Below, piece after piece: positions 8,186 to 13,005 of a stretch of DNA of 13,005 nt; the first letter of the stretch is position 1; each line of letters opens with the position of its first letter. The DNA is from an uncultured Erysipelotrichaceae bacterium. GTDB taxonomy: Bacteria; Bacillota_I; Bacilli_A; RFN20; CAG-288. Both the position numbers and the translations under genes were made by a program. The stretch covers positions 1 to 13,005 of the forward strand of contig CACXYG010000056.1 of the NCBI GenBank assembly GCA_902771745.1, given 5' to 3'. The notes beneath the pieces were generated by a model. The model made no database searches. It had not been told where the DNA came from and saw only the letters and a program-made list of their open reading frames with translations.

Positions 8186-8758
8186 ATGAAGGAAGAAGAT
8201 TTCAAGAGATTAGCAGGTACGAAGACAGAAGAAAACTTAAAGGCTGCCTTTGCCGGCGAATCCCAGGCTCACACCAAATATGAATACTATGCTAAGGTTG
8301 CCAAAAAGGCTGGTAGAGATGACTTCTACGAGATTTTCATGGAAACCTCTAGAAATGAGAACGAACACGCCGAACTCTGGTTCAAGTATTTACACGGCGG
8401 TGAAGTTCCAGCTACTGACGTCAATTTAGAAGATGCTGCTTGTGGTGAAAACTATGAGACCAACGTCATGTATCCAGAATTTGCTAAGGTTGCCAGAGAA
8501 GAAGGTTTTCCTGAAATCGCTGCTAAGATGGAAATGGTCGGTAAGATTGAAGCCAGACATGAAGCTCGTTACAAAGCTTTATTAAAGCAGTTCAAGGGTG
8601 AAGAAGTCGTCATCAAGGAAGGCGTCTTGGTCGTCTGGAAGTGTGCCATCTGTGGTCACATCCACATCGGTCCAAAACCATTACCAGTCTGTCCAGTCTG
8701 CGGTCACAAGAACAGCTTTGTCGCTGAAGTCGTCACCTATGATTGGGAAGCAAAGTAA
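8186..8758 (+). CDS. rbr: Rubrerythrin (non-haem di-iron peroxidase with C-terminal rubredoxin domain)
   Basis: Rubrerythrin reduces hydrogen peroxide to water in the cytoplasm of anaerobes, with electrons entering through its rubredoxin centre. The 190-residue length is standard. The N-terminal four-helix ferritin-like domain carries the metal ligands: E25 in AGESQAH, E58 and H61 in ENEH, E88 or E91 in GENYE, and E122 and H125 in EARH. The C-terminal domain has two CxxC knuckles (C153/C156 in CAICGH and C169/C172 in CPVCGH) for the single iron. The start is fixed by GGAGGA at 8170-8175, 10 bases upstream. It appears monocistronic, with a terminator 12 bases after the stop. Codons are strongly biased to C-ending forms (GTC, ATC, TTC, AAG), as expected for a highly expressed protein. 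Its presence suggests an anaerobic or microaerophilic host. Confidence 0.97.
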   Translation: MKEEDFKRLAGTKTEENLKAAFAGESQAHTKYEYYAKVAKKAGRDDFYEIFMETSRNENEHAELWFKYLHGGEVPATDVNLEDAACGENYETNVMYPEFAKVAREEGFPEIAAKMEMVGKIEARHEARYKALLKQFKGEEVVIKEGVLVVWKCAICGHIHIGPKPLPVCPVCGHKNSFVAEVVTYDWEAK

Positions 8759-8770
8759 ATTGTTCCTCTA

Positions 8771-8795
8771 GCCTCTGCTTCGGCAGGGGCTTTTT
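8771..8795 (+). terminator. Intrinsic terminator of rubrerythrin
   Basis: GCCTCTGC (8771-8778) and GCAGGGGC (8783-8790) form an 8-bp stem with one G-U pair, capped by a stable TTCG tetraloop and followed by TTTTT. It lies 12 bases after the rubrerythrin stop codon. Confidence 0.92.
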
Positions 8796-8923
8796 CGTTG
8801 ATGTTTTTCAAACCTCTTCGTAGTCCTTTCGATAGAAGTGCAAACTCTGTGAATCTCTAAAAAATCGGATGTTGGTTTAAACTTGGATACAAGAGATAGA
8901 GAAAAGAGGCGTTTATGAAAATG

Positions 8924-8937
8924 ATTAAGCGCTTTCT
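8924..8937. promoter_or_regulatory. Weak cre-like site (catabolite responsive element)
   Basis: Read on the minus strand the 14-mer is AGAAAGCGCTTAAT. Compared with the degenerate B. subtilis cre consensus TGWAARCGYTWNCW it differs at two positions, the first T and the late C. The centre AAAGCGCTT is ideal. It lies about 65 bases upstream of the -35 of the CcpA-like gene, consistent with autoregulation, but one such match by eye is weak evidence. Confidence 0.3.
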
Positions 8938-8979
8938 GAAAACATAACAATTGCGATAATTACGGGCTTTTTTAAAGAT

Positions 8980-8999
8980 TTATGAAAATATTTTCATAA
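8980..8999. promoter_or_regulatory. Perfect 20-bp palindrome, candidate operator
   Basis: TTATGAAAAT (8980-8989) is followed directly by its exact reverse complement ATTTTCATAA (8990-8999). It ends four bases before the -35 of the CcpA-like gene. The TGAAAA..TTTTCA form resembles LacI-family operators, but the centre is AT or TA rather than CG. There is no GC-rich stem or T-run, so a terminator role is unlikely. Confidence 0.5.
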
Positions 9000-9003
9000 T
9001 TTG

Positions 9004-9032
9004 TTTCATTATGGCAACAAATGATTTATAAT
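9004..9032 (+). promoter_or_regulatory. Candidate promoter of the CcpA-like gene and ezrA
   Basis: A perfect -10 TATAAT (9027-9032) is preceded at 17 bases by TTTCAT (9004-9009), a poor -35. TTGTTT at 9001-9006 would need a 20-base spacer. The expected start near 9039 leaves a leader of about 50 bases holding the 9052-9072 hairpin. The weak -35 suggests a need for an activator or for context. Confidence 0.5.
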
Positions 9033-9051
9033 TGTATTGGTTAAGTCAAGA

Positions 9052-9072
9052 CTAAGTATTTTATATACTTAG
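9052..9072 (+). promoter_or_regulatory. 5'-UTR hairpin directly before the Shine-Dalgarno of the CcpA-like gene
   Basis: CTAAGTAT (9052-9059) and ATACTTAG (9065-9072) are perfect inverted copies with the loop TTTAT. The stem ends one base before AAGGAG (9074-9079), which is 9 bases from the ATG at 9089. As RNA it could protect the 5' end or influence ribosome loading; as DNA it could be an operator just downstream of the start site. Confidence 0.45.
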
Positions 9073-9088
9073 CAAGGAGAAAATTTAT

Positions 9089-10102
9089 ATGGAAGACAAC
9101 AAGAAAATGTACAAGGACCGCGTGACCATTTATGAAGTTGCCAAGGTCGCCGGTGTCTCTTTAGCTACCGTCAGCCGTGTTATCAATAATCACCCCAACG
9201 TCACTGAAAAGACCAGAAAGGCCGTCAATGACGCCATTCAGAGATTAGGCTACAAACCATCTGCTTTAGCGCAGGGTTTAGCCAACTCCAGATCTACCAA
9301 CATCGGTATCATGATTCCATCTACCGGTTATTCTTATGTCTCTAACATGCTCGATGGTATGATCGATATCGCCAAGATCTATGGCTATATCACTTCTATC
9401 TTCGTCACCAAGAGAACCAAGGAAGATGCCACTCAGATGATCGAATCCTTGATCAAGTCTCACGTCGATGGCGCTGTCATTTATGATGATGAACTTGGTA
9501 CTGATGAAATCCGTTCTATCCAGAACTATCACATCCCGCTTATTGTTGTCGGCCACGATATGGAAGGTGAAGCTTTAGGCTCCATCATCATCGAATACAA
9601 GGATCCAGTCATGGATGTCGTCAAGGAACACTTGATGCAGGGTAATGATGATGTCTATTTTCTCGACATCGTCAACCAGGGTAAGATGCTTGATGAAATC
9701 CGCGATGGTTTACTTGATTATGGCGCAAGCAATGGCAAGCACATCCAGACCTTACAGTTCAACGATTCCTATGGTATCGTCTATGCTGGTATGAAGGAAT
9801 TCTTCAAGACTCACAAGTCCGGTTACTTCGTCGCTCCAAGAGATTCTTTAGCCGCTGCTATCGTCAATGCTGCTCAGGAATCCGGTTTGAGAATTCCAGA
9901 AGATGTTCAGGTCTTAGCCGAAATCGGTTCTAAGTATTCCTACATCGTCCGTCCACAGGTTTCCTCCTTCTCCATCGATATGTTCAAGGTCGGTTCCATC
10001 GCTGTTCGTATGTTGACCAAGCTCTTAAACGAACCAGAAGGCGTCAAGCAGAAGACCTTCAAGATCCGTGCTACCTTCAACAAGCGCGAAACCACGAAGT
10101 AA
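9089..10102 (+). CDS. LacI-family transcriptional regulator, CcpA-like
   Basis: This 337-residue DNA-binding regulator has a LacI-type helix-turn-helix at residues 13-32 (TIYEVAKVAGVSLATVSRVI), a hinge helix at 57-66 (PSALAQGLAN, with the minor-groove leucine at 64), and a periplasmic-binding-protein-like effector domain from 72. The pattern TIYEVA, HPNV, LGYKPSA, QGLA, and near the end VRPQVSS and GSIAVRMLTK follows CcpA, the carbon catabolite regulator that binds HPr-Ser-P. The effector domain is divergent: the usual GH before the core strand is GN (LMQGNDD), and the GFD loop is replaced by AEIGSKYS (about 277-284). Effector and partner are therefore uncertain, and it may be another LacI-family protein. 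AAGGAG at 9074-9079 supports the start at 9089 over the internal Met7. Codon use is strongly C-ending, which suggests high expression. ezrA follows after 21 bases. Confidence 0.9.
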   Translation: MEDNKKMYKDRVTIYEVAKVAGVSLATVSRVINNHPNVTEKTRKAVNDAIQRLGYKPSALAQGLANSRSTNIGIMIPSTGYSYVSNMLDGMIDIAKIYGYITSIFVTKRTKEDATQMIESLIKSHVDGAVIYDDELGTDEIRSIQNYHIPLIVVGHDMEGEALGSIIIEYKDPVMDVVKEHLMQGNDDVYFLDIVNQGKMLDEIRDGLLDYGASNGKHIQTLQFNDSYGIVYAGMKEFFKTHKSGYFVAPRDSLAAAIVNAAQESGLRIPEDVQVLAEIGSKYSYIVRPQVSSFSIDMFKVGSIAVRMLTKLLNEPEGVKQKTFKIRATFNKRETTK

Positions 10103-10123
10103 TCTTCTGAAAGGAGAGCTTAA

Positions 10124-11821
10124 ATGGGTCCCGTTGGTATCGTTCTAATTTGTGTCATTGCTGCTCTCGTAGTTGCTGGATTAGTTTGCTTAGGCATTTT
10201 CATGCATAAGCGCAGATTTAAAATTAACTCAATCAACTTAAGAAAAACATATGAAGACTATCATACCCAGCTGACAACCGATTGTGCCAACATGGTCAGT
10301 CGTTTGAAAGTTCTTGGTAGAAGCAACGAATACTTCAATACGATGTATAACGAACGTCAGAAACAATACGATGATATTCTCAACAGACGTGATCGTGATG
10401 TTGCTAGCAGTCTTGATGCGCTCGATAAATTAGTTGCCGAAAAGAAATATAAGGATTACAAGGAAGTTGAATCGGAAGGTCAGCAGGCTGTCTCTGATTT
10501 CAAAGTTGCGGTCTGTAACTTCAACGCTGATTTGACTTCTATCCTTCAGGATGACAATGACGTTCATTCCAATGCCGTCAATGTCAAAGCCAAGTATCGT
10601 GAAATTCGTCAGTTCTACGAAGATCACGTCACGGAATTAAAACCACTTGAAAATTCCTTCAACAAAGTTATCAACACTGCCGAAGCGCAGTTTGCTCAGT
10701 TTGATAAAGACTCCAATGAAGCCAACTTCACCGAAGCCAAAGAGATCTTAGAAAATCTCAATAAACTCTTTACCGCCGTCTTGGATGTCTTAGATCAGCT
10801 TCCACTACTTGAAGTCTCTATCACTACGGTCTTACCGCAGAAATTAGAAACGGTCTTAGATGAATACAACAAGATGTTAGATGAAGGATTTGTCGTCGCT
10901 CAGATGGCAATCGGTCAGGTTGTCGAAGGTATGAAAGCAGAAGTTGATGCTCTTCAAAGACAACTGATGGTTCTTGATATCAGAGGCGTCAAAGAGAACA
11001 TCGATTCTCTCCAGGCTCGTATCACCGATATTCTTGCTAGCTTTGCTGAAGAAAGAAAAGCCAAAGATACCTACTATGAAAAGCAGAACACTTTGGTTGA
11101 CTCTTCCTTCGCCGTGGAAAAACGTTACGCTCGTTTGATCAATCAGTTACCTGCCTATCAGAAAGCCTTCGTTCTTGATATGAAGTATGTCGCTCAGATC
11201 AAGACCTTAAAAGCCGATATTGAATCTATCGGTATTCTGAAAAGAGAACTGGATTCTTATTTAGATACTTCCGCTCGTCAACCTTATGTCGTCATCACCA
11301 AGAAGATGACCGATATGGATAATGAGATGAGCAAAGCCATCCAGGTCATGGATAGCTATGAGGGTTATCTCAATTCCTTAAAGGAAGATTCCAGCGCTGT
11401 CTTCAACGGTTTAAGACAGACTTATGTCGATTTGAAAAATGCTCAATGTGTCGTTGCTGAAATTGATGTTCTTGCCTATACCAATTCTATCAAGGATGAA
11501 TTTGCTAAGGATTATCAGATCATCAAGGAAATCAATGATATCGTCATCACCAAGCCGATCAATGTGCCTCTTGCCTTAAGCAAGTTCAAGCCATTTAAAT
11601 CTTCGGTCGATGGCTTCCTTGCCGGAATCAGCAATACCAAGATGGAAGCGGACAAAGCCGAAACCAGCATTGTCTATGCCAATGCCTATCGTCAGGATTT
11701 CACCGATTCCAGAGCCCTTCTTGCGCAAGCCGAACAGGCCTTCCAGGAGGCTGACTTCTCCAGAGCTAGCGCTATCGCTTTGAATATCGTGAAGACGTTT
11801 GATGCACAAAGCGCAAATTAA
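10124..11821 (+). CDS. ezrA: EzrA-like septation ring formation regulator
   Basis: EzrA is a membrane-anchored protein that binds FtsZ, limits extra Z-rings and helps shape the division site. This 565-residue protein is almost exactly the family length (B. subtilis, 562). One N-terminal transmembrane helix (residues 4-26) is followed by HKRRFK, which by the positive-inside rule places the rest in the cytoplasm. The remainder is long acidic and charged helices typical of the spectrin-like EzrA repeats. The C-terminal segment (YANAYRQDF ... LLAQAEQAFQEADFSRASAIAL) resembles the conserved EzrA end. Context agrees: a NifS-type desulfurase follows, as nifZ follows ezrA in B. subtilis. AAGGAG at 10111-10116, 7 bases before the ATG, fixes the start. 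The short gap after the CcpA-like gene implies a shared transcript, which ends at the hairpin at 11837-11866. Sequence identity between EzrA proteins is low, so context and architecture carry part of this call. Confidence 0.87.
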   Translation: MGPVGIVLICVIAALVVAGLVCLGIFMHKRRFKINSINLRKTYEDYHTQLTTDCANMVSRLKVLGRSNEYFNTMYNERQKQYDDILNRRDRDVASSLDALDKLVAEKKYKDYKEVESEGQQAVSDFKVAVCNFNADLTSILQDDNDVHSNAVNVKAKYREIRQFYEDHVTELKPLENSFNKVINTAEAQFAQFDKDSNEANFTEAKEILENLNKLFTAVLDVLDQLPLLEVSITTVLPQKLETVLDEYNKMLDEGFVVAQMAIGQVVEGMKAEVDALQRQLMVLDIRGVKENIDSLQARITDILASFAEERKAKDTYYEKQNTLVDSSFAVEKRYARLINQLPAYQKAFVLDMKYVAQIKTLKADIESIGILKRELDSYLDTSARQPYVVITKKMTDMDNEMSKAIQVMDSYEGYLNSLKEDSSAVFNGLRQTYVDLKNAQCVVAEIDVLAYTNSIKDEFAKDYQIIKEINDIVITKPINVPLALSKFKPFKSSVDGFLAGISNTKMEADKAETSIVYANAYRQDFTDSRALLAQAEQAFQEADFSRASAIALNIVKTFDAQSAN

Positions 11822-11836
11822 TTGATGTAAATTTAT

Positions 11837-11866
11837 AACCGGGTTGGTGTATTCCAACCCGGTTTT
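11837..11866 (+). terminator. Strong intrinsic terminator of the ezrA operon
   Basis: AACCGGGTTGG (11837-11847) and CCAACCCGGTT (11854-11864) form a perfect 11-bp stem with a 6-base loop, and the 3' arm merges into TTTT. It begins 16 bases after the ezrA stop. A -10 box follows five bases later. Confidence 0.93.
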
Positions 11867-11876
11867 GTTATATAAT
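11848..11876 (+). promoter_or_regulatory. Candidate promoter of the cysteine desulfurase, abutting the ezrA terminator
   Basis: A perfect -10 TATAAT is at 11871-11876. At 17 bases the -35 position is TGTATT (11848-11853), which is the terminator loop and matches the consensus poorly. No TGn extension is present. The predicted leader of about 45 bases is very AT-rich and carries AGGAAG at 11917-11922. Confidence 0.45.
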
Positions 11877-11929
11877 GTAGCGGTTTAAATAAATATTTAT
11901 AAAAATACATATATTTAGGAAGAAAAAAG

Positions 11930-13005
11930 ATGAAAGAACCCATTTATTTTGATTGTGCAGCAACCACCATGCCTTATAAAGAGGTGTTAGAGACTTATAG
12001 TAAGATCTCCATCCAGTATTTTGCGAATGCTTCTAGCAATCATGGCTTAGGTTTCTTATCTTCAAACGTTTTAGAAAAGGCCAGAGCCCAGATTGCGAAA
12101 TATCTTCACGCTACGAGTGATGATATCTACTTCATCTCTGGTGCAACCGAAGGTAATAATCTAGCCATCAAGGGTGTTGCTTATCACAACAAAGGTTGGG
12201 CCAAAAGAATCATCACCAGCAAAGCCGAACATCCTTCGGTTACCAATGTCTTTGAAGAGTTAGAAAAAGAAGGATTTGAAGTTATCTATATCGATTATGA
12301 TACCAATGGTAAATTAGATTTAGAGCAGTTGAAGAATGCTTTAAATGATCATACTTCGCTAGTCTCTATCATGGCGGTGAATAATGAAGTGGGTTATATT
12401 TTCCCAATTCATGAGATTTATGAAATCGTCAAACAGAACTCCAAAGCGGTCTTACATGTCGATGCTACGCAAGCAATCGGTAAAGAAGACTTGTCGTATG
12501 CCGATTATGATATGATGACTTTCTCTGGTCATAAGATCGGCGGTTTAAAGGGTTCTGGTGTCTTTGTCAAAAAGAAGAATGTGGAGTTAGATGCGCAGAT
12601 TCTTGGCGGTTCTCAGGAAAAGAACCTAAGAGCGGGTACTTCTGCAGTGAACCTAGATTGTTCTTTGGCTACGGCATTACGTATGACTCTAGAAAGTCAA
12701 AAGGCTAGAAAAGCTCAGGCTAAGATCTTAAATGACTATTTAAGAGAAGAGCTCTCTCAGATTGAGGAAATCGTCATCACCTCTCCAAAAGAAGCAACAC
12801 CATTTATCTTCGCTTTTGCCTTAAAGGAACATAAAGGCAGCGTTATTGCGGAAGCCTTATCCAATGAAGGTATCTATGTTTCTACCAAATCCGCTTGTTC
12901 TTCCAGAGAGGCTGGCTATTCCTCTGTCTTGAAGAATGCGGGTTATGATGAAAACATCGCTTCGAATGGTATCCGTTTATCTTTCTCAGGTAGAGAAACC
13001 TTAGA
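11930..13005 (+). CDS. Cysteine desulfurase, NifS/IscS family (3' end beyond the window)
   Basis: This PLP enzyme takes sulfur from cysteine as a persulfide, releasing alanine, and supplies Fe-S cluster assembly or tRNA thiolation. The visible 358 residues are open to the window edge; the family is usually about 380-400. Landmarks are YFDCAATT at the N-terminus, SGATEGNNLAIKG (70-82), AEHPSV with the PLP-stacking H101, DATQAIGK with D178, SGHKIGG with the PLP-binding K202 (codon 12533-12535), RAGTSAVN, and the catalytic loop KSACSSRE with C323 (12896-12898). AGGAAG at 11917-11922, 7 bases upstream, supports the ATG at 11930. Its place after ezrA matches nifZ of B. subtilis, the dedicated sulfur donor to ThiI in 4-thiouridine synthesis, so thiI may follow. 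Paralogues are hard to separate by sequence alone, so I give no symbol. Confidence 0.95.
   Translation, partial: MKEPIYFDCAATTMPYKEVLETYSKISIQYFANASSNHGLGFLSSNVLEKARAQIAKYLHATSDDIYFISGATEGNNLAIKGVAYHNKGWAKRIITSKAEHPSVTNVFEELEKEGFEVIYIDYDTNGKLDLEQLKNALNDHTSLVSIMAVNNEVGYIFPIHEIYEIVKQNSKAVLHVDATQAIGKEDLSYADYDMMTFSGHKIGGLKGSGVFVKKKNVELDAQILGGSQEKNLRAGTSAVNLDCSLATALRMTLESQKARKAQAKILNDYLREELSQIEEIVITSPKEATPFIFAFALKEHKGSVIAEALSNEGIYVSTKSACSSREAGYSSVLKNAGYDENIASNGIRLSFSGRETL

Larger units (their letters stand above)
8759..9088. other. 330-base intergenic region between rubrerythrin and the CcpA-like gene
   Basis: From left to right it holds the rubrerythrin terminator, about 120 bases with no recognisable signal, a 10-codon open frame (8915-8947, AAGAGG 5 bases before its ATG), a cre-like 14-mer (8924-8937), a T-run at 8968-8973 without a good stem, a perfect 20-bp palindrome (8980-8999), a promoter (9004-9032), and a 5'-UTR hairpin next to the SD (9052-9079). 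CCTCTT (about 8813) and AAGAGG (8904-8909) could pair over a long loop, but I see no riboswitch or ncRNA consensus. Open frames on the minus strand run through the terminator and are not credible genes. Confidence 0.6.

Noticed and set aside
8796..8920. Riboswitch or small RNA between rubrerythrin and the CcpA-like gene
   Set aside because: CCTCTT and AAGAGG can pair over about 90 bases, but no known aptamer core, second stem or attenuator was seen.
8768..8950. 60-codon minus-strand open frame after rubrerythrin
   Set aside because: It runs through the rubrerythrin terminator hairpin and has no SD or recognisable protein features.
8960..8975. T-run GGGCTTTTTTAAA as a terminator
   Set aside because: Only a 4-bp stem (AAGC with GCTT) over a long loop can be found, too weak for an intrinsic terminator.
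9278..11857. Minus-strand open frames antisense to the CcpA-like gene and ezrA
   Set aside because: All are opposite well-supported genes; the last also crosses the terminator region.
11889..11900. 12-bp palindrome ATAAATATTTAT in the desulfurase leader
   Set aside because: It consists only of A and T in an AT-rich leader, so chance is likely and the stem would be unstable.

Overview
The window looks like ordinary chromosome of a low-to-moderate GC Bacillota, most likely a member of or close to Erysipelotrichia. The evidence is AddAB rather than RecBCD, an EzrA homologue followed by a NifS-type cysteine desulfurase (an arrangement known from Bacilli), a CcpA-like LacI-family regulator, strong GGAGG-type ribosome binding sites, and frequent TTA and AGA codons. 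TGA is used as a stop codon, so the mycoplasma code is not in use. I see no rRNA, tRNA, CRISPR array, insertion sequence or integrase.

Layout. (1) Positions 1-4334, plus strand: the 3' end of addB, whose reading frame appears broken by a one-base shift near 72-87, then addA complete. Together these form the two-subunit helicase-nuclease for double-strand break repair. (2) A hairpin at 4340-4366 can terminate transcription in both directions between addA and the convergent pair that follows. (3) Positions 4379-8010, minus strand: two half-size ABC exporters overlapping by ATGA. They form a TM287/TM288-like heterodimer with one intact and one degenerate ATP site. The degenerate site also carries an unusual Gly-to-Ser change in its Walker A loop. 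(4) Positions 8011-8185: a divergent control region with overlapping promoters. (5) Positions 8186-8758: rubrerythrin, closed by a UUCG-capped terminator. (6) Positions 8759-9088: a 330-base gap with a weak cre-like site, a perfect 20-bp palindrome, a good -10 box and a 5'-UTR hairpin. (7) Positions 9089-11821: a CcpA-like regulator and ezrA, 21 bases apart and apparently one operon, closed by a strong terminator. (8) Positions 11930-13005: a cysteine desulfurase that runs off the window, with a -10 box directly after the ezrA terminator.

Taken together, the genes cover DNA repair, multidrug or lipid export, peroxide defence, carbon-linked regulation with cell division, and sulfur mobilisation for Fe-S clusters or tRNA thiolation. 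I found no clearly new multi-gene system. The points most worth a second look are the degenerate ABC site, the regulatory sites around the CcpA-like gene and its pairing with ezrA, and the addB frame break.
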